NCBI GenBank assembly: GCA_002473165.1
Contig: DKSD01000042.1
Coordinates: forward strand, 1 to 28,967
Source of the DNA: Succinatimonas sp. UBA7265
Lineage (GTDB): Bacteria; Pseudomonadota; Gammaproteobacteria; Enterobacterales; Succinivibrionaceae
Length of the DNA: 28,967 nt
Reading direction: 5' to 3'
This document shows, one piece after another, positions 17,763 to 24,789 of the stretch; the first letter of the stretch is position 1; each line of letters begins with the position of its first letter. The position numbers were made by a program, and so were the translations under genes. Below the pieces are notes generated by a model that made no database searches, had not been told where the DNA came from, and saw nothing but the letters and a program-made list of their open reading frames with translations.

Positions 17763-17990
17763 TTATTTCTTGTAACGACGGGCCAGGTTGTCGAGGCGCT
17801 CGTTGGCACGGGCAGCGTCGGACTTAACGAAAGCAACGTCGTTGGCGAGCTTGGACTGCTGAGCCTTTAAAGCGTCAACATCAGCGGCGATAGCATCGAT
17901 CTTGGCCTCAAGAGCCTCGTTGGAAGTGCAGCCGACTAACACAGTAGCGCCAAGGGCGACAACGCCTAACATAGCCTGAAACTTGTTCAT
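17763..17990 (-). CDS. lpp: Major outer-membrane (murein) lipoprotein Lpp
   Basis: A 75-residue Braun-type lipoprotein. The signal peptide ends in LVGC (Cys21 lipidated). A continuous helix with hydrophobic heptad positions follows (alanine, leucine and valine every 3-4 residues), predicting the trimeric coiled coil. The C-terminal Tyr-Lys-Lys supplies the lysine that L,D-transpeptidases link to peptidoglycan. E. coli Lpp is 78 residues and ends YRK. ATG 17990 is supported by GGAGA 6 nt upstream; an in-frame TTG at 18002 is less likely. It is monocistronic with its own promoter, hairpin-bearing 5' UTR and strong terminator, as expected for an abundant protein. Confidence 0.93.
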   Translation of the reverse strand: MNKFQAMLGVVALGATVLVGCTSNEALEAKIDAIAADVDALKAQQSKLANDVAFVKSDAARANERLDNLARRYKK

Positions 17991-18030
17991 TTTTATCTCC
18001 AAAACTGTTTAAACAAACAGAGAATATTCA

Positions 18031-18071
18031 TAAGGGGCTTAACCCTTACTGACAGTGACCATTCTATTATA
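18031..18071 (-). promoter_or_regulatory. lpp promoter -10 and 5' UTR hairpin
   Basis: A perfect TATAAT lies at 18071-18066 on the minus strand within very A/T-rich DNA, with no convincing -35. The transcript would begin near 18059 and soon form a TAAGGG/CCCTTA hairpin (18048-18031). Such a 5' stem commonly protects long-lived mRNAs. A second small stem, CTGTTT/AAACAG, lies at 18005-18020. Confidence 0.5.
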
Positions 18072-18272
18072 AATTTCTACTTGCGGCACATTTTTTATCT
18101 AAAATAATTTCCTTATATTTTAGACAATTACTCTTAAGTCAATTCCGGATAAAAACCAAGTAAAGAATTTTATTATCAAAAAGTTAACTGGAGATTTTTT
18201 CTTTTTCGCGGCAATTTTGGTAATTTTTTTCAACAGCCGCCTGAAAGCCGATCCCGCTCTTTTTTTGCGATC

Positions 18273-18785
18273 TCAGGCGTGGCGCTCGCGTCTGCCGCCC
18301 CAGGCCAAAAAATGATGACGCCGCGCTGATGCGCGCTCTGAGGTTTTGGCAAACATCCCCGCCTGCCACACCCTGCCTGGCATAAAGGCGCGGAATTCCC
18401 GGCACACTTCAAGCCCCAGGTGCGCACACAGCCGCTCGGCCGCCAGGTTTGGCAGGAAAGCGCAGCTTAGGGAGGAGATCTGCAGCGGGATCTTCAGACA
18501 GCCTAAGGCATAGCAGGCCATGGCGAAAGTCTGCCAGTCGGCGGCGCGCGCCATGCTGACCTCCTCGGATTCGGCGAGCACCTGCACGCGCGCGCCGTCG
18601 CTGCTCTCGAGGATGTCAAAGGGCCGCATGACCGTACCGCGCCTTAAGGCGATCAGAGCCTCGCTGCCGTCAGACAGCGTCGTTTTCTGCCGCGCGATCT
18701 GCCGTTTCGCGTTAGACAGCACCGCAAAACGCATCTGCGTCTCGCGCTGCCCGCTGTTGCCGGAAATCATCACAAATTTAAGCAT
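18273..18785 (-). CDS. UreE-like protein lacking the canonical metal-binding histidines
   Basis: A 170-residue protein that aligns with urease nickel chaperone UreE: LSDGSEALIALRRGTVMRPFD (about 37-57) matches the UreE N-terminal domain. ESEEVSMARAAD and ACYALGCLKIPLQI (90-103) match the C-terminal domain, and HLGLEV (122-127) follows. In UreE the last segment reads GNRHVPLQ with the metal ligand His96; here the equivalent residue is Lys98. The following histidine cluster is also absent. Instead Cys91, 96, 108, 120 and 128 are present. The usual His-rich tail is reduced to three His. No urease genes are in the window. ATG 18785 is chosen for AAGGGGA just upstream; an alternative frame start exists at 18815. 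It may be a degenerate or repurposed UreE with altered metal preference. I am confident of the fold relationship, not of the function. Confidence 0.65.
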   Translation of the reverse strand: MLKFVMISGNSGQRETQMRFAVLSNAKRQIARQKTTLSDGSEALIALRRGTVMRPFDILESSDGARVQVLAESEEVSMARAADWQTFAMACYALGCLKIPLQISSLSCAFLPNLAAERLCAHLGLEVCREFRAFMPGRVWQAGMFAKTSERASARRHHFLAWGGRRERHA

Positions 18786-18874
18786 GCAATCCCCTTCGGG
18801 TGCCCCACATCGCATCCGACTTGTATCTCATCACGCGTACAAAAAACAAGCAAGGCTCGCACCCAAAGGGGACT

Positions 18875-18896
18875 GCGGCGCACCTGGGAGCGCCGC
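18875..18896. repeat. GC-rich hairpin between gmhB and the ureE-like gene
   Basis: GCGGCGC (18875-18881) pairs with GCGCCGC (18890-18896) around an 8-nt loop. No T tract follows on either strand. It lies about 58 nt beyond the gmhB stop and may be a Rho-dependent or processing element. No other signal was identified in 18786-18953. Confidence 0.5.
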
Positions 18897-18953
18897 CGAT
18901 GCACAACATCAGGGAGAAAAAGGCCAAAGGACTGGATCGAAGAAAAAATGCCG

Positions 18954-19493
18954 CTAAAGCGTCTTGGCAAAAGAGAGCAGATCGGGAAAAACGCACGCCT
19001 GCGGGGCTTTTTCCGCCTCACCAGGCTGCGCTCCGACTAGCGCCAGCGTGCGCACGCCGCATGCGGCCGCGCCTTCGAGATCGCGCGCGCGATCGCCTGC
19101 CGCCGCGCACTCCCGAGGATCAAGCGCAAAGCCGGCGATCGCCCGCTCAAACATCCCCGGGAGCGGTTTGCGGCAGCGGCAGCGGCAGCGGTAGGCCTCA
19201 ACCTGCGCCTGCGGATGGTGGGGGCAGGCGTACACGGCGTCAAAAGCGGCGCCGTGCAGCGCCAGATCCTGCTGCATCCAGGCCGTAGTGCGCTCAAAAT
19301 CCGACATCAGGTAGCGGCCGCGGGCGATCCCCGACTGGTTCGTGCAAAGGATCAGAAGATAGCCGCGCGCGCGCATGAGCGCGAGCGCCTCTTTAACCCC
19401 GGGCAGGAAAGTGAAATCGTCCAAAACCCCGACATAGCCGCGATCGGCGTTGATCACGCCGTCGCGGTCTAAGAACACGGCTTTGGACGGCAT
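18954..19493 (-). CDS. gmhB: D-glycero-beta-D-manno-heptose 1,7-bisphosphate 7-phosphatase
   Basis: A 179-residue HAD-superfamily phosphatase that removes the 7-phosphate in ADP-heptose synthesis for the LPS inner core. The nucleophile motif is FLDRDGVIN (Asp9, Asp11). TNQSGIARG carries motif II. The GmhB-specific zinc loop has Cys90, His92, Cys105 and Cys107 at the E. coli spacing, with an additional Cys103. GDRARDLEGAAACG is motif IV. ATG 19493 follows the luxS stop by 2 nt, so it is cotranscribed and probably translationally coupled with luxS. In E. coli gmhB has other neighbours. Confidence 0.93.
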   Translation of the reverse strand: MPSKAVFLDRDGVINADRGYVGVLDDFTFLPGVKEALALMRARGYLLILCTNQSGIARGRYLMSDFERTTAWMQQDLALHGAAFDAVYACPHHPQAQVEAYRCRCRCRKPLPGMFERAIAGFALDPRECAAAGDRARDLEGAAACGVRTLALVGAQPGEAEKAPQACVFPDLLSFAKTL

Positions 19494-19495
19494 AT

Positions 19496-20011
19496 TCAGG
19501 CAAGCTCGGCGAGTTTTTTGGGATCGAGAGCGATGTCGCTGCTGTCAGTGATGCCGATGCCGCCTGCGAGCACCTGGCGCGCGATCTCCTGGGCTTCGCT
19601 CAGGCTGTGCAGTTTGTACGAGCCGCACTGGTAAGGGTTGGCCGCGGGGATCTTAAAGCCCTCGGGCAGATCCGCGATGTCATGCATCGAGGCTTCAAAG
19701 GCGTCGCGCACCTTTTTCGGATCCGGCCTGCCGATGCAGCTCATGTAAAAGCCGGTCTTGCAGCCCATAGGGGAGATGTCTATGACCTCGACGACGCCTT
19801 TTACGTTTAAATGATCGCGCATGTAGCCTGCGAACAGGTGCTCGAAGGTGTGCAGTCCGCGCTCGGGCATCATGCCGGTGTTCGGCTTGAGAAAGCGCAG
19901 ATCCCACACCTCGATCTCATCGCCCTTGGGGGTCTTCATCACCTTGGCAAGGCGCACCGCCGGGGCGGGCATGATCGTGTGGTCAACCAGGAAACTGTCA
20001 ATGAGCGGCAT
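19496..20011 (-). CDS. luxS: S-ribosylhomocysteine lyase LuxS
   Basis: A 171-residue metalloenzyme that splits S-ribosylhomocysteine into homocysteine and DPD, the AI-2 precursor, in the activated methyl cycle. The metal ligands His54 and His58 are in HTFEH, Cys129 in YQCGSY is the third ligand, and Cys84 in PMGCKTGFY is the catalytic acid/base. Length matches the family. ATG 20011 has GAGGA 9 nt upstream. That ribosome-binding site directly follows the T tract of an intrinsic terminator, so luxS needs readthrough or a promoter I could not find. gmhB follows after 2 nt. Confidence 0.96.
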   Translation of the reverse strand: MPLIDSFLVDHTIMPAPAVRLAKVMKTPKGDEIEVWDLRFLKPNTGMMPERGLHTFEHLFAGYMRDHLNVKGVVEVIDISPMGCKTGFYMSCIGRPDPKKVRDAFEASMHDIADLPEGFKIPAANPYQCGSYKLHSLSEAQEIARQVLAGGIGITDSSDIALDPKKLAELA

Positions 20012-20025
20012 TTTGTTTTTTCCTC

Positions 20026-20052
20026 AAAAAAGCGGCGCGATGTTCGCGCCGC
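20026..20052 (-). terminator. Intrinsic terminator directly in front of luxS
   Basis: GCGGCGCGA (20032-20040) pairs perfectly with TCGCGCCGC (20044-20052) over a 3-nt loop. On the minus strand six Ts (20031-20026) follow. It ends the glnB-transglycosylase transcript only 14 nt before the luxS ATG. Confidence 0.85.
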
Positions 20053-20079
20053 GCTGTAAAAACGGATTGCGGGCGGATT

Positions 20080-20670
20080 TCAGTACAGATTGCAGTGCAA
20101 AAGCTGCCTGCGGTAAACCTTGGAGCGGTCCTCGACATTCCGGGCGGCTTTGACAAGCCAGTCCTGGCCTTTCCAGGAGCCGGCGGCGAAGCCTTTCCAG
20201 CCTTCATGATAGTTGAGGTACTGGTTGTAGGCGTCGCTGTAAGGGATGCCGTTGGCCTGGCGGGTTTTTGTCATGTACCAGCCGATAAAATCCAGCGCGT
20301 CCTCAAAATCGTCGCGGTCTGAAAACCACGATCCCGCCTCGTCGACATACTGATCCCAGGCGTCATCTGTGGCCTGGGCATAGCCGTAGGCGCTGGAAGC
20401 GCGCCCGATGGGGATAAAGAGGAACCAGCGCATGGGCGGCTTGGCGTCATCGCGGAAAGAGGATTCCTGGGCCATGATCGCCATGGCCACGTTCACCGGC
20501 ACGCCGTATTTGGCGTGCACCCGGTGGGCGGCGGCATACCAGCTGTCCTTCTCCTGGAAGATCGAACAGACGTCCCCGGGGTTTGACGGGGGATCAGCGG
20601 TGCAGGAAGACAGCAGCAGCGCCGCGGCCAGCGCGGCCGGCGGCAGCAGTCGCGCGGATGTGACTTTCAT
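20080..20670 (-). CDS. Lipoprotein lytic transglycosylase (SLT domain)
   Basis: A 196-residue protein. The lipoprotein signal peptide has lipobox LSSC (Cys23). The SLT-type lysozyme fold has the catalytic glutamate in IMAQESSF (Glu69), followed by SSAYGYAQATDDAWDQY, the GYAQ segment characteristic of the fold. Such enzymes cleave the MurNAc-GlcNAc bond and form 1,6-anhydro-MurNAc. It would be anchored in the outer or inner membrane facing the periplasm. Mature Cys35 and Cys192 could form a disulfide. It starts 3 nt after glnB and is probably cotranscribed with it. It resembles the uncharacterised short transglycosylase lipoproteins of gammaproteobacteria rather than MltA-F. Confidence 0.8.
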   Translation of the reverse strand: MKVTSARLLPPAALAAALLLSSCTADPPSNPGDVCSIFQEKDSWYAAAHRVHAKYGVPVNVAMAIMAQESSFRDDAKPPMRWFLFIPIGRASSAYGYAQATDDAWDQYVDEAGSWFSDRDDFEDALDFIGWYMTKTRQANGIPYSDAYNQYLNYHEGWKGFAAGSWKGQDWLVKAARNVEDRSKVYRRQLLHCNLY

Positions 20671-20673
20671 GCC

Positions 20674-21012
20674 TCAGATGGCGTCCTCGCCTTCCTCGCC
20701 GGTGCGGATGCGGATCACGCGCTCTATATCCGACACAAAGATCTTGCCGTCGCCGATCTTGCCGGTGTGGGCGCCTTTGATGATAGCCTCGACGCAGACA
20801 TCGACATCCTCGTCTTTGACGACCAGCTCCACCTTGGCCTTAGGCAGAAAATCGACGACGTATTCAGCGCCGCGGTACAGCTCGGTGTGGCCTTTCTGGC
20901 GGCCAAAGCCTTTAACCTCGGACACCGTCATGCCGGAGATCCCCTGGGCGCTTAAAGCCTCGCGGACATCATCGAGCTTAAAGGGTTTGATAATCGCTAC
21001 GATCTTCTTCAT
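20674..21012 (-). CDS. glnB: Nitrogen regulatory protein PII
   Basis: A 112-residue PII signal protein, nearly the same as E. coli GlnB. Tyr51 in the T-loop (RGAEYVVDF) is the uridylylation site of GlnD. The T-loop core FGRQKGHTELYRG, the B-loop TGKIGDGKIFV and the C-terminal RIRTGE are intact. It senses ATP/ADP and 2-oxoglutarate and regulates NtrB and the adenylyltransferase GlnE. No amtB is adjacent, which favours GlnB over GlnK. The start at ATG 21012 has only a weak AGAG upstream. A transglycosylase gene follows at 3 nt. Confidence 0.96.
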   Translation of the reverse strand: MKKIVAIIKPFKLDDVREALSAQGISGMTVSEVKGFGRQKGHTELYRGAEYVVDFLPKAKVELVVKDEDVDVCVEAIIKGAHTGKIGDGKIFVSDIERVIRIRTGEEGEDAI

Positions 21013-21291
21013 TTACTCTGCTAAGGAAACCGCACGGCGCAGTTCCCTCTCCTTACCGTTTTGCAAAAACATCCGCCGCCCCGCGGCCGCGGCGCGGCCT
21101 GCTGTCATTTTAGCAAATTTAAAGGGCGCCACGTTTTGAGCCAAAATTCCGACGCTGTGGTGCAGTTCATCCGTCGCCAGAGCTTTTTTCTATTTTAACT
21201 GTTTGTCTGTCCACGCATTTGTATCAATGGCACACATAATGCTTACCCAAAGGCATGAGCTTTTAAGCCATAACAGCAGGGAGCAATTAAC
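21013..21291. other. Divergent intergenic region glnB / SieB-like gene
   Basis: This 279-bp region contains a GC-rich palindromic block (about 21070-21105) in the glnB leader. A possible weak glnB promoter on the minus strand is TTGGCT-17-TAAATT in the 21110-21150 area, 4 of 6 in each hexamer. A sigma54-like element lies on the plus strand (listed separately). No gene of credible length is present. Confidence 0.4.
21228..21243 (+). promoter_or_regulatory. Possible sigma54 promoter of the SieB-like gene
   Basis: TGGCAC-N5-ATGCT: the GG (21229-21230) and GC (21241-21242) doublets have the invariant -24/-12 spacing, and the -24 hexamer is perfect. The -12 box matches only partly. A CATAAT -10 alternative lacks a -35. 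It lies about 50 nt upstream of ATG 21292. Confidence 0.35.
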
Positions 21292-21897
21292 ATGAACAGC
21301 ACTGAAGAAAAAAACACCGGCATGCACGTTCTCAACATCGTAATGGTCTGGCTGTGCCTGGCCACGGTGGCGCTGCTTACTGTGCCCTGGGAGCAGTTCT
21401 CCCCGGAGCTGGCCGCGCGCGTGGAGCAAAGCCGCGGGTTCCTCTGCCTGGCTTTGATCTTTGAGCTCTCCAATTTCCTCGCCCAGGCTCTGATCGGCAT
21501 GATCTCCTCAATGCGCCGCAAGCACGCGGCCGCCGCCACCGAGCAGCGCATGAGCTATCTCGTCTCCAACATGGATTTCTCAGAGCGTGCCCTGGTGCGC
21601 GAGTTCGTCCTCCAGCGCAAATCCGAGCTGAAAGTACCGCTCGAGCAGCCCACGGTGCGCAGCCTGCTTGACTCCGGGATCCTCATCCTGGTCGCAGGCG
21701 AGGACGAGAAGAACCGCGTCGGCGTGTCGATTTCCCGCCAGGCCCGCCCGTTCATCACCTACCGCGCCATCGGCATCAGCGCCGGCAAGCTCTCAGACGA
21801 GCAGATAAACCAGCTCATGGAAGAGCGCCCTGAATACGCAAGGCCGGAGCAGAAACCCCGCCACGTCTACCGCAGCGGCGCTTTCAAAGCGGCCTGA
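21292..21897 (+). CDS. SieB-like (superinfection exclusion B family) membrane protein
   Basis: A 201-residue protein with two predicted membrane helices, about residues 11-33 and 50-72, and a cytoplasmic C-terminal domain. After the helices comes a segment with the pattern LSxxExxLxxFVL...LxxPTVRSLLDSGIL (about 86-136), which resembles the SieB family (first known from phage P22, also widespread as chromosomal genes of unknown role). The start has GGGAG about 8 nt upstream. It stands alone on the plus strand between glnB and glpX with its own terminator. No phage genes surround it, so an exclusion role is not implied. Confidence in the family is moderate. Confidence 0.5.
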   Translation: MNSTEEKNTGMHVLNIVMVWLCLATVALLTVPWEQFSPELAARVEQSRGFLCLALIFELSNFLAQALIGMISSMRRKHAAAATEQRMSYLVSNMDFSERALVREFVLQRKSELKVPLEQPTVRSLLDSGILILVAGEDEKNRVGVSISRQARPFITYRAIGISAGKLSDEQINQLMEERPEYARPEQKPRHVYRSGAFKAA

Positions 21898-21926
21898 CCA
21901 AGATTTAACATCCTGCGTTTTTTAAA

Positions 21927-21953
21927 GCCCTGCCCGCGCGCAGGGCCTTTTTT
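21927..21953 (+). terminator. Terminator of the SieB-like gene
   Basis: GCCCTGC (21927-21933) pairs with GCAGGGC (21940-21946), followed by C and six Ts on the plus strand. It is 30 nt after the stop codon. Confidence 0.9.
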
Positions 21954-21960
21954 GCTCTCC

Positions 21961-22001
21961 AAAAACTAAACGCCGGGCACTGCGGCCCGGCGTTTAGTTT
22001 T
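21961..22001 (-). terminator. glpX terminator, probably bidirectional
   Basis: Perfect 17-bp stem AAAACTAAACGCCGGGC (21962-21978) with its complement at 21985-22001, loop of 6. T runs exist on both strands. It ends glpX 9 nt past the stop and also backs up the SieB-like gene terminator. Confidence 0.9.
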
Positions 22002-22009
22002 GAGGATTA

Positions 22010-22996
22010 TTAATACCTGATCGTGCTCATCTTCGAGAGCTTGGCTCTGTCATGGCAGGCCTGGATGAAACGGCGGGTGCCGGTGCGGCCGCGCGTCGTG
22101 AACGAATAGGTCATCGCGTAGCCCTTGCGGTAGGCAACGCCCGGCAGCAGCTCGCCCTTCGTGACGCCGGTGCAGGCGAAATAGCACTGGTTGCTCTTTA
22201 CGAGATCGTCAAGCCCGCGCACGGCTTTGAGATCTATGCCGTCCTTTTCCACAGCCTTGCGCTCGGCGTCGCTCAGCGGGTTTAACCTCGTAAGCATCTG
22301 CCCGCCTGAGCCCTTGATGGCGCAGGCCGTCACGATCGCCTCGGGGCTGCCGCCTATCCCCATAAGCATGTCGATGTCGGAGAAAGGATCCGTGGCCATG
22401 ATGGCGCCGGCGATATCCCCCTCAGGATGCAGCAGCACGCGCGCGCCTGCGGCGCGGATCTCGGAGGCGAGTTTCTCATGGCGCGGCTTGTCGAGCACGA
22501 ACACGGTAAGCTCGTTCACGGTTTTGCCCAGGGCCTTGGCGACTTTTTGCACGTTGTCTTTTACCGGGGCGTCGATGTCGATGACGTCCGCGGCCTCGCG
22601 GCCGACGACCAGCTTGTTGCAGTAGTAGCTGTGCCCGGGGTTGAACATGCTGCCGCGCTCGGCGATGCCGGCGGCGGCGACCGCGTTGGGTCTGCCGAAA
22701 GCGACGCAGGACGTGCCGTCGACCGGATCGACGGCAACATCCATCTCCGGCCCGTCGCCAAAGCCCACGGTCTCGCCGTTAAACAGCATGGGGGCATGAT
22801 CTTTTTCGCCCTCTCCGATCACGACGGTGCCGCGCATGTGCAGCCCCTGGAAGGCGATGCGCATGGCGTTGACCGCCGCCTGATCCACTGCCTCTTTGTC
22901 GCCGCGCCCGGTCATGGTGGCCGATGCCAGCGCCGCCGCTTCGGTTACCCGGACGAGGTCAAGCGCGATGTTTTTGTCCGCTAAATGCTGCTGCAT
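22010..22996 (-). CDS. glpX: Fructose-1,6-bisphosphatase class II GlpX
   Basis: A 328-residue class II FBPase. The metal-binding acidic motifs are GEGEKDHAPM and the lithium-sensitive-phosphatase signature DVAVDPVDGTS, followed by GRPNAVAAAGIAERGSMFNPG; MGIGGSPEAIVTACAIKGSGGQM lies further on. It dephosphorylates fructose-1,6-bisphosphate in gluconeogenesis. E. coli GlpX is 336 residues. ATG 22996 is preferred over an upstream in-frame start because AGGGGA lies 8 nt upstream and the alignment begins at MQQHLADKN. It is not next to glpFK here. The phoR terminator ends only about 35 nt upstream, so its promoter is unclear. Confidence 0.95.
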   Translation of the reverse strand: MQQHLADKNIALDLVRVTEAAALASATMTGRGDKEAVDQAAVNAMRIAFQGLHMRGTVVIGEGEKDHAPMLFNGETVGFGDGPEMDVAVDPVDGTSCVAFGRPNAVAAAGIAERGSMFNPGHSYYCNKLVVGREAADVIDIDAPVKDNVQKVAKALGKTVNELTVFVLDKPRHEKLASEIRAAGARVLLHPEGDIAGAIMATDPFSDIDMLMGIGGSPEAIVTACAIKGSGGQMLTRLNPLSDAERKAVEKDGIDLKAVRGLDDLVKSNQCYFACTGVTKGELLPGVAYRKGYAMTYSFTTRGRTGTRRFIQACHDRAKLSKMSTIRY

Positions 22997-23030
22997 GAGA
23001 AAATCCCCTGAGATTGCGATGCTTAAAACC

Positions 23031-23052
23031 AAAAAAGCCGCAGAATGCGGCT
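23031..23052 (-). terminator. phoR terminator
   Basis: On the minus strand AGCCGCA-TTC-TGCGGCT runs into six Ts (23036-23031). It is 27 nt after the phoR stop and closes the pst-pho cluster. Confidence 0.88.
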
Positions 23053-23078
23053 GTGGTGTAAATGTTAACTCAGTTTTC

Positions 23079-24788
23079 TCAATCGCCCTGCTTTGCGGCG
23101 TCAGACTTTTGAGGGAGATCTCTCTTCTTGAGCTTTTTTGGCATCGTTACGGTAAATTCAGATCCTTGGCCGCTCTCGCTCTTCACGCTGACAGTGCCGC
23201 CAAAAAACAGCGCGACGCGTTTTACTATGGAAAGCCCCAGACCCGTGCCCTCATAACGTTTGGAATGGCTCTTGTCGACGCGGAAGAAACGCTCGAAGAT
23301 GCGGTCCTGCGCCTCTTTGGGTATGCCGATCCCGTTGTCGGAAACCTTTATGAAGCGGTTCTTTTTGTCCTCAGAGATGGCGATCTTCACAAAGCCGCCC
23401 TCGCGGCCGTATTTCACGGCGTTTTCAGCCAGGTTGAAGATCATCTCGTAAAAATATCGGTAGATCCCGCGGAAGGGCGAGCCTTCCCCCTCGAGGCTCA
23501 GCGTGATGTTTTTGGCCGCGGCCTTGTCGCACAGCCCCTTGACGACCTCGGCGCACACGGCGGCGGGATCTATGTTCTCCTCGGCGTCTTTGGCCGAGCG
23601 CTCATCCAGGCGCGAGAGGAAGATGATGTCGTTGATCATGCCCAAAAGCGCGTGGCCCTCGCGGCGGATGCGGGCGTAAAAGTCCTTTTCATCGCCGGAT
23701 TTCACCAGGCCGGATTCCAAAAGCTCAGCGGCGCCGATGATCGACTGCAGCGGCGTTTTGAGTTCATGGGAGACGTTGGCGGTGAATTCCTGGCGCTGCT
23801 GTTCGGCGATCCGCTGCTGCGTCACGTCGATGTAGATAAGCGCGTAGCCGTGCACATCGTGCTTGGAGCCGACGCGGTTGAAAAAAACTTTGTAGATTTT
23901 GCCGTTCTTCTCAAACTCGGCGCTCGAGCTCTTTTTGGACGGCTGCTGCTCAAACAGGCGGTGCACGTACTCAGAGCGGTCTACCGCCAAAAACGTCCTG
24001 CCCACGCAGGAGGGATCGGTGTCCAAAAGATCGCAGGCGCTTTTGTTGATGCTCAGCACCTCGCCGCGGGCGTTTAAGATCACCAGGCCTTCTGTCATGC
24101 TCCCGGTGATCGCCACCAGTTCTTCTGACTGGCTTTTGATCTTTTTCATCTGTTCTGCAATATGTTCCTGCTGCTGGGCGATGCGGCCCACCAGCGGCGT
24201 CAGCTCGTCGTACACGTCGCTCTCAAGCGGGTGATCGAGATCTATGCGGTTCACCGGATCAGTGATGCGCCTGGCGATCCGGCCTGAAACATAAGCCGAG
24301 AACAGCGCCGCGCACAGCACCGCCAGCACGAAATAGCCAAAGAGCTGGCTGGAAATCCGAAACAGGGTCTTGGCGGTCACAGCGCAGCGCAGCACCTGGC
24401 CGTTATCGAGCTTTAACGCGTAGTAATGGGTGCGCTCTGACAGCGTGTCGGAAAGGCGCGAATCCGAGCCGGCGCCGCGCTTTAAGGCCTCGGAGACTTC
24501 CTTGCGGTTGAGGTGGTTCGGCATCGAACCTGAGTCGGCCTGGCTGTCGTAGGCGACAGAGCCGTCAGGATTTATGAGCGTGACGCGGTAGGAGTAACTT
24601 GCGATCTCGGAGAGCCACGCCCCGCCGCGCCTGCTGACGGCCGAGCCCAAATCCCGGGTGTAGGACTCCAGGGCTGACACCACATTGGAGCGCATCAGCC
24701 CCTGGGCGAGGATCATCACAGCGCCTGCGGAGATCAGCATCCCCAGCACGGACACCAGGAAGATGCCCCAGAAGATCCGGTACCTCAC
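23079..24788 (-). CDS. phoR: Phosphate-regulon sensor histidine kinase PhoR
   Basis: A 569-residue membrane kinase. TM1 is about 6-30, an extracytoplasmic domain of about 115 residues follows (31-147), TM2 is about 148-168, then a HAMP-like linker and a PAS domain (about 225-325). The dimerisation H-box FTANVSHELKTP has His341. The N-box is NLAENAVKYG, and the G-boxes are DNGIGIP and GTGLGLSIVK. E. coli PhoR is 431 residues and has no large periplasmic domain, so this protein has the ResE/Bacillus PhoR layout. It starts with GTG at 24788, one base after the phoB stop. Placement behind pst-phoU-phoB makes phosphate sensing through PstSCAB-PhoU the likely role. Confidence 0.88.
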   Translation of the reverse strand: MRYRIFWGIFLVSVLGMLISAGAVMILAQGLMRSNVVSALESYTRDLGSAVSRRGGAWLSEIASYSYRVTLINPDGSVAYDSQADSGSMPNHLNRKEVSEALKRGAGSDSRLSDTLSERTHYYALKLDNGQVLRCAVTAKTLFRISSQLFGYFVLAVLCAALFSAYVSGRIARRITDPVNRIDLDHPLESDVYDELTPLVGRIAQQQEHIAEQMKKIKSQSEELVAITGSMTEGLVILNARGEVLSINKSACDLLDTDPSCVGRTFLAVDRSEYVHRLFEQQPSKKSSSAEFEKNGKIYKVFFNRVGSKHDVHGYALIYIDVTQQRIAEQQRQEFTANVSHELKTPLQSIIGAAELLESGLVKSGDEKDFYARIRREGHALLGMINDIIFLSRLDERSAKDAEENIDPAAVCAEVVKGLCDKAAAKNITLSLEGEGSPFRGIYRYFYEMIFNLAENAVKYGREGGFVKIAISEDKKNRFIKVSDNGIGIPKEAQDRIFERFFRVDKSHSKRYEGTGLGLSIVKRVALFFGGTVSVKSESGQGSEFTVTMPKKLKKRDLPQKSDAAKQGD

Positions 24789-24789
24789 C

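Noticed and set aside
20724..20906. Minus-strand frame inside glnB
   Set aside because: Out-of-frame shadow of the highly conserved PII gene.
21190..21240. Short minus-strand frame upstream of glnB, possible leader peptide
   Set aside because: No biased residues, far from glnB and no terminator behind it.
22896..24077. 393-codon plus-strand open frame opposite phoR/glpX
   Set aside because: Antisense shadow; phoR motifs on the other strand are intact.
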